Program-made: the position numbers and the translations under genes | Shown here: piece after piece, positions 26,070-39,900 of the stretch | Layout: each line of letters opens with the position of its first letter | How positions within the stretch are numbered: the first letter of the stretch is position 1 | Assembly: GCF_032452875.1 (NCBI RefSeq) | Contig: NW_026894328.1 | Span: 1 to 64,000 of the forward strand | Source of the DNA: Bos javanicus | Lineage: Eukaryota > Chordata > Mammalia > Artiodactyla > Bovidae | Direction of reading: 5' to 3' | Length of the DNA stretch: 64,000 nt | The notes under the pieces: generated by a model | What the model saw: the letters and a program-made list of their open reading frames with translations, nothing else | Told to the model about the DNA's origin: nothing | Databases searched by the model: none

Positions 26070-27681
26070 AGATCACGTGACTGAGCATGCACTGTTCACG
26101 TGGCTGATCATACACTGATCGCGTGATGATCATGCACTGATCACTTGGATATCATGCACTGATCACGTGGCTGATCATACACTGTTCACGTGTCTGACCA
26201 TGCACTGATCACGTGGCTGATCATACACTGCTCACGTAACTGATCATGCACTGATCACGTGGCTATCATGCACTGATCACGTGGCTGAACATGCACTGTT
26301 CACGTGGCTGATCACACACCTGTCACGTGACATATCATGAACTGATCACGTGGCACTCATGCACTGATCACGTGGCTGATCATACTCTGCTCACGTAACT
26401 CATGCACACATCACGTGGCTATCATGCACTGCTCACGTGGCTCGTCATGGAATGATCACGTAGCAACCATATACTGGTCACGTGACTGATCATGCACAGA
26501 TCACGTAACTGATCATGCACTGATCACGTGACTGATCATGCACTGATCACGTGGCTATCATGCTCTGCTCACGTGGCTGATCATGCAAATCACGTAGCAA
26601 CCATGTACTGGTCACGTGACTGATCATGCACTGATCACGTAATTGATCATGCACTGATCACGTGGCTCATCATGCACTGATCACGTGGCTGATCACATGT
26701 ATCACGTGACTGATCATGCACTGATCACGTGGCTATCATGCACTGATCACGTGGCTGTCATGCACTGATCACGTGGATCATGGCTGATCACACACGTATC
26801 ACATGACTGATCATGCACTGATCACGTGGCTATCATGCACTGATCACGTGGCTATCATGCACTGATCACGTGGCTTATCAGGCAATGATCGCGTAGCTAC
26901 CATGTACTGGTCACGTGACTGATCATGCACTGATCACGTAATTGATCATGCACTGATCATGTGGCTGATCATGCACTGATCGCGTGGCTGATCATGCACT
27001 GATCACATGACTGATCATGCACTGATCACGTGACTGATCATGCACTGATCACGTGGCTATCATGCACTGATCACTTGGCTGATCATGCACTGATCACGTG
27101 CCTGATCATGCACTGATCACGTGGCTGATCATGCACTGATCACGTGACTGATCATGCACTGATCAGTGTCTGATCATGCACTGATCACGTGGCTATCATG
27201 CACTGCTCACGTGGCTGATCATGCATGATCACAGCTACCATGTACTGGTCATGACTGATCATGCACTGATCACGTGACTGATCATGCACTGATCACGTGG
27301 CTATCATGCACTACTCACGTGGCTGATCATGCAATGATCATGTTGCTTCCATGTACAGGTCACGTGAATGATCATACACCCATCAGGTGACTGATCATGC
27401 ACTGATCACGTGGCTATCATGCACTGATCACGAGACTGATCATGCACTGATCACGTCTATATCATGCACTGATCACATGACTGCCATGCACTGATCACGT
27501 GGATGATCATACTAATCTTGTGACAGATCATGCACTGATCACGTGGCTGATCATGCACTGATACCGTGACTGAGCATGGACTGATCACATGACTATCATG
27601 TAGTGATCACGTGACTTAATGGCGCTGATCATGTGACTGATCATGCGCTGATCATGTTTGCTATCATACACTGATCATGTG
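26070..27681. repeat. Sau segment S15, near-canonical
   Basis: 1,612 bp. One monomer is lost near 26,776 (GTGGATCATGGCTGATC). Three CGCGTG or CGCGTA variants lie here (about 26,120, 26,890 and 26,981). D2 has GTTGCTTCCATG for GTAGCTACCATG near 27,342. Confidence 0.91.
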
Positions 27682-27922
27682 CCTCTGGAGGCAATAAACA
27701 AAGAGCTGAGTAGGCACGAATCAAACAGTCAGCAGGCAATAATCATGGAACTCAGGTGTGAGGAATCATGCTGCTCAGCTGGCAATAATCAAGCAGCTGA
27801 GCAGGCAGGAATTACGCAGCACAGCTGGCAATTGTCAAGCAGATGACAGGCAGGAATCGTGCAGCTCAGCTGGCAATTGTCAAGCAGATGAGCAGACAGT
27901 AATCACGCAGCTCAGCAGGCCC
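27682..27922 (+). repeat. Pvu island 16, canonical 241 bp
   Basis: No private change noticed. The D2 in front carries both GAGACTG and AATCTTGTG, the same pair seen before island 11. Confidence 0.94.
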
Positions 27923-29574
27923 AGATCACGTGACTGAGCATGCACTGTTCACGTGGCTGATCATACACTGATCACGTGATGATCATGCACTGATCACGGA
28001 TATCATGCACTGATCACGTGGCTGATCATACACTGTTCACGTGTCTGACCATGCACTGATCACGTGGCTGATCATACACTGCTCACGTAACTGATCATGC
28101 ACTGATCACGTGGCTATCATGCACTGATCACGTGGCTGAACATGCACTGTTCACGTGGCTGATCACACACTGTCACGTGACATATCATGCACTGATCACG
28201 TGGCACTCATGCACTGATCACGTGGCTGATCATACTCTGACTCGTAACTCATGCACACATCACGTGGCTATCATGCACTGCTCACGTGGCTCGTCATGGA
28301 ATGATCACGTGCAACCATATACTGGTCACGTGACTGATCATGCACTGATCACGTAAATGATCATGCACTGTTCACGTGACTGATCATGTACTGATCACGT
28401 GACTGATCATGCACTGATCACGTGGCTATCATGCACTGCTCACGTGGCTGATCATGCAACGATCACGTAGCAACCATGTACTGGTCACGTGACTGATCAT
28501 GCACTGATCACGTAATTGATCATGCACTGATCACGTGGCTCATCATGCACTGATCACGTGGCTGATCACACATATCACGTGACTGATCATGCACTGATCA
28601 CGTGGCTCTCATGCACTGATCACGTGGCTGTCATGCACTGATCACGTGGATATCATGCACTGATCACGTGGCTGATCACACTATCACATGACTGATCATG
28701 CACTGATCACGTGGCTATCATGCACTGATCACGTGGCTATCATGCACTGATCACGTGGCTGATCATGCAATGATCACGTAGCTACCATGTACTGGTCACG
28801 TGACTGATCATGCACTGATCACGTAATTGATCATGCACTGATCATGTGGCTGATCATGCACTGATCACGTGGCTGATCATGCACTGATCACGTAACTGAT
28901 CATGCACTGATCACGTGACTGATCATGCACTGATCACGTGGCTATCATGCACTGATCACTGATGTGGACATGCACTGATCACGTGCTGATCATGCACTGA
29001 TCACGTGGCTGATCATGCACTGATCACGTGACTGATCATGCACTGATCACGTGTCTGATCATGCACTGATCACGTGGCTATCATGCACTGCTCACGTGGC
29101 TGATCATGCCATGATCACGCAGCTACCATGTACTGGTCACATGACTGATCATGCACTGATCACGTGACTGATCATGCACTGATCACGTGGCTATCATGCA
29201 CTACTCACGTGGCTGATCATGCAATGATCATATAGCTACCATGTACAGGTCACGTGAATGATCATACACCCATCAGGTGACTGATCATGCACTGATCACG
29301 TGGCTATCATGCACTGATCACGTGACTGATCATGCACTGATCACGTCTATATCATGCACTGATCACATGACTGCCCATGCACTGATCACGTGGATGATCA
29401 TACACTAATCTTGTGACAGATCATGCACTGATCACGTGGCTGATCATGCACTGATACCGTGACTGAGCATGGACTGATCACATGACTATCATGTAGTGAT
29501 CACGTGACTTAATGGCGCTGATCATGTGACTGATCATGCGCTGATCATGTTTGCTATCATACACTGATCATGTG
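27923..29574. repeat. Sau segment S16, near-canonical
   Basis: 1,652 bp. Small losses in D1 (near 28,240 and 28,309) happen to leave a frame open for 74 codons at 28132-28356. The peptide is just the translated repeat. A rearranged spot (CACTGATGTGGACATGC) lies near 28,957. Confidence 0.92.
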
Positions 29575-29814
29575 CCTCTGGAGGCAATAAACAAAGAGCT
29601 GAGTAGGCACGAATCAAACAGTCAGCAGGCAATAATCATGGAACTCAGGTGTGAGGAATCATGCTGCTCAGCTGGCAATAATCAAGCAGCTGAGCAGGCA
29701 GGATTACGCAGCACAGCTGGCAATTGTCAAGCAGATGACAGGCAGGAATCGTGCAGCTCAGCTGGCAATTGTCAAGCAGATGAGCAGACAGTAATCACGC
29801 AGCTCAGCGGGCCC
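29575..29814 (+). repeat. Pvu island 17, 240 bp
   Basis: One base is lost (CAGGATTACGC) and the right edge reads AGCGGGCCC for AGCAGGCCC. The single-base loss keeps a 92-codon frame open, which is not a gene. Confidence 0.94.
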
Positions 29815-31488
29815 AGATCACGTGACTGAGCATGCACTGTTCACGTGGCTGATCATACACTGATCACGTGATGATCATGCACTGATCACTTGGATATCAT
29901 GCACTGATCACGTGGCTGATCATACACTGTTCACGTGTCTGACCATGCACTGATCACGTGGCTGATCATACACTGCTCACGTAACTGATCATGCACTGAT
30001 CACGTGGCTATCATGCACTGATCACGTGGCTGAACATGCACTGTTCACGTGGCTGATCACACACTGTCACGTGACATATCATGCACTGATCACGTGGCAC
30101 TCATGCACTGATCACGTGGCTGATCATACTCTGCTCACGTAACTCATGCACACATCACGTGGCTATCATGCACTGCTCACGTGGCTCGTCATGGAATGAT
30201 CACGTGGCAACCATATACTGTAACGTGACTGATCATGCAAAGATCACGTAAATGATCATGCACTGTTCACGTGACTGATCATGCACTGATCACGTGACTG
30301 ATCATGCACTGATCACGTGGCTATCATGCACTGCTCACGTGGCTGATCATGCACACGATCACGTAGCAACCATGTACTGTCACGTGACTGATCATGCACT
30401 GATCACGTAATGATCCTGCACTGATCACGTGGCTCATCATGCACTGATCACGTGGCTGATCACACATGATCACGTGACTGATCATGCACTGATCACGTGG
30501 CTCTCATGCACTGATCACGTGGCTGTCATGCACTGATCACGTGGATATCATGCACTGATCACGTGGCTGATCACACACGTATCACATGACTGATCATGCA
30601 CTGATCACGTGGCTATCATGCACTGATCACGTGGCTATCATGCACTGATCACGTGGCTGATCATGCAATGATCACGTAGCTACCATGTACTGATCACGTG
30701 ACTGATCATGCACTGATCACGTAATTGATCATGCACTGATCACGTGGCTGATCATGCACTGATCACGTGGCTGATCATGCACTGATCACACTGATCATGC
30801 ACTGATCACGTGACTGATCATGCACTGATCACGTGGCTATCATGCACTGATCACGTGGCTGATCACTGATCACGTGACTGATCATGCACTGATCACGTGG
30901 CTGATCATGCACTGATCACGTGGCTGATCATGCACTGATCACGTGACTGATCATGCACTGATCACGTGACTGATCATGCACTGATCACGTGGCTATCATG
31001 CACTGCTCACGTGGCTGATCATGCATGATCACGCAGCTACCATGTACTGGTCACATGACTGATCATGCACTGATCACGTGACTGATCATGCACTGATCAC
31101 GTGGCTATCATGCACTACTCACGTGGCTGATCATGCAATGATCATGTAGCTACCATGTACAGGTCACGTGAATGATCATACACCCATCAGGTGACTGATC
31201 ATGCACTGATCACGTGGCTATCATGCACTGATCACGAGACTGATCATGCACTGATCACGTCTATATCATGCACTGATCACATGACTGCCCATGCACTGAT
31301 CACGTGGATGATCATACACTAATCATGTGACAGATCATGCACTGATCACGTGGCTGATCATGCACTGATACCGTGACTGAGCATGGACTGATCACATGAC
31401 TATCATGTAGTGATCACGTGACTTAATGGCGCTGATCATGTGACTGATCATGCGCTGATCATGTTTGCTATCATACACTGATCATGTG
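29815..31488. repeat. Sau segment S17, near-canonical
   Basis: 1,674 bp. D1 shows several one-base losses (TATACTGTAACG, CATGTACTGTCACG). H at about 30.69-31.0 kb has a short monomer (ACTGATCACACTGATC near 30,781). Confidence 0.92.
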
Positions 31489-31727
31489 CCTCTGGAGGCA
31501 ATAAACAAAGAGCTGAGTAGGTACGAATCAAACAGTCAGCAGGCAATAATCATGGAACTCAGTGTGAGGAATCATGCTGCTCAGCTGGCAATAATCAAGC
31601 AGCTGAACAGGCAGGAATTACGCAGCACAGCTGGCAATTGTCAAGCAGATGACAGGCAGGAATCGTGCAGCTCAGCTGGCAATTGTCAAGCAGATGAGCA
31701 GACAGTAATCACGCAGCTCAGCAGGCC
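31489..31727 (+). repeat. Pvu island 18, 239 bp
   Basis: GTACGAATC for GCACGAATC, ACTCAGTGTGAGG (one base lost), CTGAACAGG for CTGAGCAGG, and right edge AGGCCAGATC. The GAACAGG form starts here and recurs in islands 19, 21 and 22. Frame 31465-31776 stays open for 103 codons by these losses only. Confidence 0.93.
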
Positions 31728-33332
31728 AGATCACGTGACTGAGCATGCACTGTTCACGTGGCTGATCATACACTGATCACGTGATGATCATGCACTGATC
31801 ACGGATATCATGCACTGATCACGTGGCTGATCATACACTGTTCACGTGTCTGACCATGCACTGATCACGTGGCTGATCATACACTGCTCACGTAACTGAT
31901 CATGCACTGATCACGTGGCTATCATGCACTGATCACGTGGCTGAACATGCACTGTTCACGTGGCTGATCACACACCTGTCCCGTGACATATCATGCACTG
32001 ATCACGTGGCACTCATGCACTGATCACGTGGCTGATCATACTCTGCTCACGTAACTCATGCACACATCACGTGGCTATCATGCACTGCTCACGTGGCTGT
32101 CATGGAATGATCACGTAGCAACCATATACTGGTCACGTGACTGATCATGCACTGATCACGTAAATGATCATGCACTGTTCACGTGACTGATCATGTACTG
32201 ATCACGTGACTGATCATGCACTGATCACGTGGCTATCATGCTCTGCTCACGTGGCTGATCATGCACGATCACGTGCAACCATGTACTGGTCACGTGACTG
32301 ATCATGCACTGATCACGTAATTGATCATGCACTGATCACGTGGCTCATCATGCACTGATCACGTGGCTGATCACACATGTATCACGTGACTGATCATGCA
32401 CTGATCACGTGGCTCTCATGCACTGATCACGTGGCTGTCATGCACTGATCACGTGGATATCATGCACTGATCACGTGGCTGATCACACACGTATCACGTG
32501 ACTGATCATGCACTGATCACGTGGCTATCATGCACTGATCACGTGGCTATCATGCACTGATCACGTGGCTGATCATGCACTGATCACATGCTATCATGCA
32601 CTGATCACGTAACTGATCATGCACTGATCACGTAATTGATCATGCACTGATCACGTGGCTGATCATGCACTGATCACGTGGCTGATCATGCACTGATCAC
32701 GTGACTGATCATGCACTGATCACGTGACTGATCATGCACTGATCACGTGGCTGATCATGCACTGATCGCGTGGCTGATCATGCACTGATCACGTGACTGA
32801 TCATGCACTGATCACGTGACTGATCATGCACTGATCACGTGGCTATCATGCACTGCTCACGTGGCTGATCATGCATGATCACGCAGCTACCATGTACTGG
32901 TCACATGACTGATCATGCACTGATCACGTGACTGATCATGCACTGATCACGTGGCTATCATGCACTACTCACGTGGCTGATCATGCAATGATCATGTAGC
33001 TACCATGTACAGGTCACGTGAATGATCATACACCCATCAGGTGACTGATCATGCACTGATCACGTGGCTATCATGCACTGATCACGAGACTGATCATGCA
33101 CTGATCACGTCTATATCATGCACTGATCACATGACTGCCCATGCACTGATCACGTGGATGATCATACACTGATCTTGTGACTGATCATGCACTGATCACG
33201 TGGCTGATCATGCACTGATGTGACTGAGCATGACTGATCACATGACTATCGTAGTGATCACGTGACTTAATGGCGCTGATCATGTGACTGATCATGCGCT
33301 GATCATGTTTGCTATCATACACTGATCATGTG
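31728..33332. repeat. Sau segment S18, near-canonical
   Basis: 1,605 bp. Consensus-like H lies at about 32.57-32.87 kb. D2 is partly reverted or lost (GATCTTGTGACTG, CACTGATGTGACTGAGC and ACTATCGTAGTG near 33,171-33,254). Confidence 0.91.
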
Positions 33333-33565
33333 CCTCTGGAGGCAATAAACAAAGAGCTGAGTAGGCACGAATCAAACAGTCAGCAGGCAATAATCATGGA
33401 ACTCAGAGGAATCATGCTGCTCAGCTGGCAATAATCAAGCAGCTGAACAGGCAGGAATTACGCAGCACTGGCAATTGTCAAGCAGATGACAGGCAGGAAT
33501 CGTGCAGCTCAGCTGGCAATTGTCAAGCAGATGAGCAGACAGTAATCACGCAGCTCAGCAGGCCC
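33333..33565 (+). repeat. Pvu island 19, 233 bp
   Basis: Most damaged full-type island: ACTCAGAGGAATC lacks GTGTG, CAGCACTGGC lacks AG, and it carries GAACAGG. No initiable frame remains like that in its neighbours. Confidence 0.92.
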
Positions 33566-33685
33566 AGATCACGTGACTGAGCATGCACTGTTCACGTGGC
33601 TGATCATACACTGATCACGTGATGATCATGCACTGATCACGTGGATATCATGCACTGATCACGTGGCTGATCATACACTGTTCAC

Positions 33686-34289
33686 GTGTCTGACCATGCA
33701 CTGATCACGTGGCTGATCATACACTGCTCACGTAACTGATCATGCACTGATCACGTGGCTATCATGCACTGATCACGTGGCTGAACATGCACTGTTCACG
33801 TGGCTGATCACACACTGTCACGTGACATATCATGCACTGATCACGTGGCACTCATGCACTGATCACGTGGCTGATCATACTCTGCTCACGTAACTCATGC
33901 ACACATCACGTGGCTATCATGCACTGCTCACGTGGCTGTCATGGAATGATCACGTAGCAACCATATACTGGTCACGTGACTGATCATGCACTGATCACGT
34001 AAATGATCATGCACTGTTCACGTGACTGATCATGTACTGATCACGTGACTGATCATGCACTGATCACGTGGCTATCATGCACTGCTCACGTGGCTGATCA
34101 TGCAGATCACAGTAGCAACCATGCTGGTCACGTGACTGATCATGCACTGATCACGTAATTGATCATGCACTGATCACGTGGCTCATCATGCACTGATCAC
34201 GTGGCTGATCACACTGATCACGTGACTGATCATGCACTGATCACGTGGCTATCATGCACTGATCACGTGGCTGATCATGCACTGATCAC
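33686..34289 (+). repeat. S19 duplication, first copy (diverged D1)
   Basis: Carries the ordinary D1 variant words: CTGAACATGCACTGTTC, GACATATC, GGCACTC, TACTCTGCTCACGTAAC, CCATATACTGG, CAACCATG, GTAATTGATC. Matching landmarks recur 603-607 bp downstream. Edges are approximate because they run into consensus monomers. Confidence 0.8.
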
Positions 34290-34894
34290 GTGGACTATCA
34301 TGCACTGATCACGTGGCTGATCATGCACTGATCACGTGACTGATCATGCACTGATCACGTGGCTATCATGCACTGATCACGTGGCTGATCATGCACTGAT
34401 CACGTGGCTGATCACACACTGATCACGTGACATGATCATGCACTGATCACGTGGCACTCATGCACTGATCACGTGGCTGATCATGCACTGATCACGTAAC
34501 TCATGCACTGATCACGTGGCTATCATGCACTGATCACGTGGCTGATCATGCAATGATCACGTAGCTACCATATACTGGTCACGTGACTGATCATGCACTG
34601 ATCACGTGAATGATCATGCACTGATCACGTGACTGATCATGCACTGATCACGTGACTGATCATGCACTGATCACGTGGCTATCATGCACTGATCACGTGG
34701 CTGATCATGCACGATCACGTCAACCATGTACTGGTCACGTGACTGATCATGCACTGATCACGTAATTGATCATGCACTGATCACGTGGCTGATCATGCAC
34801 TGATCACGTGGCTGATCACACATGATCACGTGACTGATCATGCACTGATCACGTGGCTATCATGCACTGATCACGTGGCTGATCATGCACTGAT
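34290..34894 (+). repeat. S19 duplication, second copy (half-reverted to consensus)
   Basis: Keeps GGCACTC, GTAACTC, CCATATACTGG, CAACCATG and GTAATTGATC in the same order and phase. It reads consensus at other places: CTGATCATGCACTGATC, ATGCACTGATCACGTAAC, GCACTGATCACG for GCACACATCACG. It is an intermediate between D1 and the consensus monomer. Confidence 0.8.
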
Positions 34895-35823
34895 CACGTG
34901 GATATCATGCACTGATCACGTGGCTGATCACACACTATCATGACTGATCATGCACTGATCACGTGGCTATCATGCACTGATCACGTGGCTATCATGCACT
35001 GATCACGTGGCTGATCATGCACTGATCACGTAGCTACCATGCTGATCACGTGACTGATCATGCACTGATCACGTGACTGATCATGCACTGATCACGTGGC
35101 TGATCATGCACTGATCACGTGGCTGATCATGCACTGATCACGTAACTGATCATGCACTGATCACGTGACTGATCATGCACTGATCACGTGGCTATCATGC
35201 ACTGATCACGTGGCTGACATGCACTGATCACGTGCCTGATCATGCACTGATCACGTGGCTGATCATGCACTGATCACGTGACTGATCATGCACTGATCAC
35301 GTGTCTGATCATGCACTGATCACGTGGCTATCATGCACTGCTCACGTGGCTGATCATGCATGATCACGCAGCTACCATGTACTGGTCACATGACTGATCA
35401 TGCACTGATCACGTGACTGATCATGCACTGATCACGTGGCTATCATGCACTACTCACGTGGCTGATCATGCAATGATCATGTAGCTACCATGTACAGGTC
35501 ACGTGAATGATCATACACCCATCAGGTGACTGATCATGCACTGATCACGTGGCTATCATGCACTGATCACGAGACTGATCATGCACTGATCACGTCTATA
35601 TCATGCACTGATCACATGACTGCCCATGCACTGATCACGTGGATGATCATACACTAATCATGTGACAGATCATGCACTGATCACGTGGCTGATCATGCAC
35701 TGATACCGTGACTGAGCATGGACTGATCACATGACTATCATGTAGTGATCACGTGACTTAATGGCGCTGATCATGTGACTGATCATGCGCTGATCATGTT
35801 TGCTATCATACACTGATCATGTG

Positions 35824-36064
35824 CCTCTGGAGGCAATAAACAAAGAGCTGAGTAGGCACGAATCAAACAGTCAGCAGGCAATAATCATGGAACTCAGGTG
35901 TGAGGAATCATGCTGCTCAGCTGGCAATAATCAAGCAGCTGAGCAGGCAGGAATTACGCAGCACAGCTGGCAATTGTCAAGCAGATGACAGGCAGGAATC
36001 GTGCAGCTCAGCTGGCAATTGTCAAGCAGATGAGCAGACAGTAATCACGCAGCTCAGCAGGCCC
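35824..36064 (+). repeat. Pvu island 20, canonical 241 bp
   Basis: Lacks the GAACAGG change of islands 18, 19, 21 and 22, so that variant is not in one unbroken run. The first Sau word after it is GATCAAGTGAC. Confidence 0.94.
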
Positions 36065-37743
36065 AGATCAAGTGACTGAGCATGCACTGTTCACGTGGCT
36101 GATCATACACTGATCACGTGATGATCATGCACTGATCACTTGGATATCATGCACTGATCACGTGGCTGATCATACACTGTTCACGTGTCTGACCATGCAC
36201 TGATCACGTGGCTGATCATACACTGCTCACGTAACTGATCATGCACTGATCACGTGGCTATCATGCACTGATCACGTGGCTGAACATGCACTGTTCACGT
36301 GGCTGATCACACACCTGTCACGTGACATATCATGCACTGATCACGTGGCACTCATGCACTGATCACGTGGCTGATCATACTCTGCTCACGTAACTCATGC
36401 ACACATCACGTGGCTATCATGCACTGCTCACGTGGCTCGTCATGGAATGATCACGTAGCTACCATATACTGGTCACGTGACTGATCATGCAAAGATCACG
36501 TAAATGATCATGCACTGTTCACGTGACTGATCATGTACTGATCACGTGACTGATCATGCACTGATCACGTGGCTATCATGCTCTGCTCACGTGGCTGATC
36601 ATGCAACGATCACGTAACCATGTACTGGTCACGTGACTGATCATGCACTGATCACGTAATTGATCCTGCACTGATCACGTGGCTCATCATGCACTGATCA
36701 CGTGGCTGATCACACATGTATCACGTGACTGATCATGCACTGATCACGTGGCTCTCATGCACTGATCACGTGGCTGTCATGCACTGATCACGTGGATATC
36801 ATGCACTGATCACGTGGCTGATCACACACGTATCACATGACTGATCATGCACTGATCACGTGGCTATCATGCACTGATCACGTGGCTATCATGCACTGAT
36901 CACGTGGCTGATCATGCACTGATCACGTGGCTACCATGTACTGATCACGTGACTGATCATGCACTGATCACGTAATTGATCATGCACTGATCACGTGGCT
37001 GATCATGCACTGATCACGTGGCTGATCATGCACTGATCACGTGGCTGATCATGCACTGATCACGTGACTGATCATGCACTGATCGCGTGGCTATCATGCA
37101 CTGATCACGTGGCTGATCATGCACTGATCACGTGCCTGATCATGCACTGATCACGTGCCTGATCATGCACTGATCACGTGGCTGATCATGCACTGATCAC
37201 GTGACTGATCATGCACTGATCACGTGTCTGATCATGCACTGATCACGTGGCTATCATGCACTGATCACGTGGCTGATCATGCATGATCGCAGCTACCATG
37301 TACTGGTCACATGACTGATCATGCACTGATCACGTGACTGATCATGCAGTGATCACGTGGCTATCATGACTACTCACGTGGCTGATCATGCAATGATCAT
37401 GTAGCTACCATGTACAGGTCACGTGAATGATCATACACCCATCAGGTGACTGATCATGCACTGATCACGTGGCTATCATGCACTGATCACGAGACTGATC
37501 ATGCACTGATCACGTCTATATCATGCACTGATCACATGACTGCCCATGCACTGATCGCGTGGATGATCATACACTAATCATGTGACAGATCATGCACTGA
37601 TCGCGTGGCTGATCATGCACTGATACCGTGACTGAGCATGGACTGATCACATGACTATCATGTAGTGATCACGTGACTTAATGGCGCTGATCATGTGACT
37701 GATCATGCGCTGATCATGTTTGCTATCATACACTGATCATGTG
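36065..37743. repeat. Sau segment S20, near-canonical
   Basis: 1,679 bp. CGCGTG variants begin to cluster at its right end (37084, 37556, 37602). H lies at about 36.91-37.27 kb. Confidence 0.92.
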
Positions 37744-37984
37744 CCTCTGGAGGCAATAAACAAAGAGCTGAGTAGGCACGAATCAAACAGTCAGCAGGCA
37801 ATAATCATGGAACTCAGGTGTGAGGAATCATGCTGCTCAGCTGGCAATAATCAAGCAGCTGAACAGGCAGGAATTACGCAGCACAGCTGGCAATTGTCAA
37901 GCAGATGACAGGCAGGAATCGTGCAGCTCAGCTGGCAATTGTCAAGCAGATGAGCAGACAGTAATCACGCAGCTCAGCAGGCCC
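37744..37984 (+). repeat. Pvu island 21, 241 bp
   Basis: CTGAACAGG form; otherwise canonical. Confidence 0.94.
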
Positions 37985-39659
37985 AGATCACGTGACTGAG
38001 CATGCACTGTTCACGTGGCTGATCATACACTGATCACGTGATGATCATGCACTGATCACTTGGATATCATGCACTGATCACGTGGCTGATCATACACTGT
38101 TCACGTGTCTGACCATGCACTGATCACGTGGCTGATCATACACTGCTCACGTAACTGATCATGCACTGATCACGTGGCTATCATGCACTGATCACGTGGC
38201 TGAACATGCACTGTTCACGTGGCTGATCACACTGTCACGTGACATATCATGCACTGATCACGTGGCACTCATGCACTGATCACGTGGCTGATCATGCTCT
38301 GCTCACGTAACTCATGCACACATCACGTGGCTATCATGCACTGCTCACGTGGCTGTCATGGAATGATCACGTAGCTACCATATACTGATCACGTGACTGA
38401 TCATGCACTGATCACGTAAATGATCATGCACTGTTCACGTGACTGATCATGCACTGATCACGTGACTGATCATGCACTGATCACGTGGCTATCATGCACT
38501 GCTCACGTGGCTGATCATGCACTGATCACGTAGCAACCATGTACTGGTCACGTGACTGATCATGCACTGATCACGTAATTGATCATGCACTGATCACGTG
38601 GCTCATCATGCACTGATCACGTGGCTGATCACACATGATCACGTGACTGATCATGCACTGATCACTTGGCTCTCATGCACTGATCACGTGGCTGTCATGC
38701 ACTGATCACGTGGATATCATGCACTGATCACGTGGCTGATCACACACGTATCACGTGACTGATCATGCACTGATCACGTGGCTATCATGCACTGATCACG
38801 TGGCTATCATGCACTGATCACGTGGCTGATCATGCACTGATCACGTGCTATCATGCACTGATCACGTGGCTGATCATGCACTGATCACGTAACTGATCAT
38901 GCACTGATCACGTGGCTGATCATGCACTGATCACGTGGCTGATCATGCACTGATCACGTGCTGATCATGCACTGATCACGTGACTGATCATGCACTGATC
39001 ACGTGGCTGATCATGCACTGATCACGTGGCTGGACATGCACTGATCACGTGCCTGATCATGCACTGATCACGTGGCTGATCATGCACTGATCACGTGGCT
39101 GATCATGCACTGATCACGTGACTGATCATGCACTGATCACGTGACTGATCATGCACTGATCACGTGGCTATCATGCACTGCTCACGTGGCTGATCATGCA
39201 TGATCACGCAGCTACCATGTACTGGTCACATGACTGATCATGCACTGATCACGTGACTGATCATGCACTGATCACGTGGCTATCATGCACTACTCACGTG
39301 GCTGATCATGCAATGATCATGTAGCTACCATGTACAGGTCACGTGAATGATCATACACCCATCAGGTGACTGATCATGCACTGATCACGTGGCTATCATG
39401 CACTGATCACGAGACTGATCATGCACTGATCACGTCTATATCATGCACTGATCACATGACTGCCCATGCACTGATCACGTGGATGATCATACACTAATCA
39501 TGTGACAGATCATGCACTGATCACGTGGCTGATCATGCACTGATTGACTGAGCATGGACTGATCACATGACTATCATGTAGTGATCACGTGACTTAATGG
39601 CGCTGATCATGTGACTGATCATGCGCTGATCATGTTTGCTATCATACACTGATCATGTG
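37985..39659. repeat. Sau segment S21, near-canonical
   Basis: 1,675 bp. It has no CGCGTG that I could find, although it lies between two segments rich in it. D2 has lost CCG in GATACCGTGACTG (CACTGATTGACTG near 39,539). Confidence 0.92.
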
Positions 39660-39900
39660 CCTCTGGAGGCAATAAACAAAGAGCTGAGTAGGCACGAATC
39701 AAACAGTCAGCAGGCAATAATCATGGAACTCAGGTGTGAGGAATCATGCTGCTCAGCTGGCAATAATCAAGCAGCTGAACAGGCAGGAATTACGCAGCAC
39801 AGCTGGCAATTGTCAAGCAGATGACAGGCAGGAATCGTGCAGCTCAGCTGGCAATTGTCAAGCAGATGAGCAGACAGTAATCACGCAGCTCAGCAGGCCC
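39660..39900 (+). repeat. Pvu island 22, 241 bp
   Basis: CTGAACAGG form, with right junction GGCCCTGATC as in islands 3 and 33. Confidence 0.94.

Larger units (their letters stand above)
25832..35823 (+). repeat. Five-unit super-repeat, copy 3 (9,992 bp), diverged
   Basis: Spacings are 1850, 1893, 1914, 1844, 2491. The long fifth unit is kept, but its extra length comes from a ~605-bp duplication. The third unit is not shortened, so membership is weaker. Confidence 0.55.
33566..35823. repeat. Sau segment S19, 2,258 bp, contains a ~605-bp internal duplication
   Basis: Subtracting the ~605-bp duplication gives about 1,653 bp, the canonical length. H and D2 follow normally (D2 entry near 35,367). 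The extra length therefore has a different origin from that of S9 and S14. Confidence 0.9.

Noticed and set aside
28132..28356. Frame of 74 codons within Sau repeats (also 41963-42163 and 44782-44964)
   Set aside because: Low-complexity products of the 23-mer (runs of DHALITW-like words), kept open only by local one-base losses.
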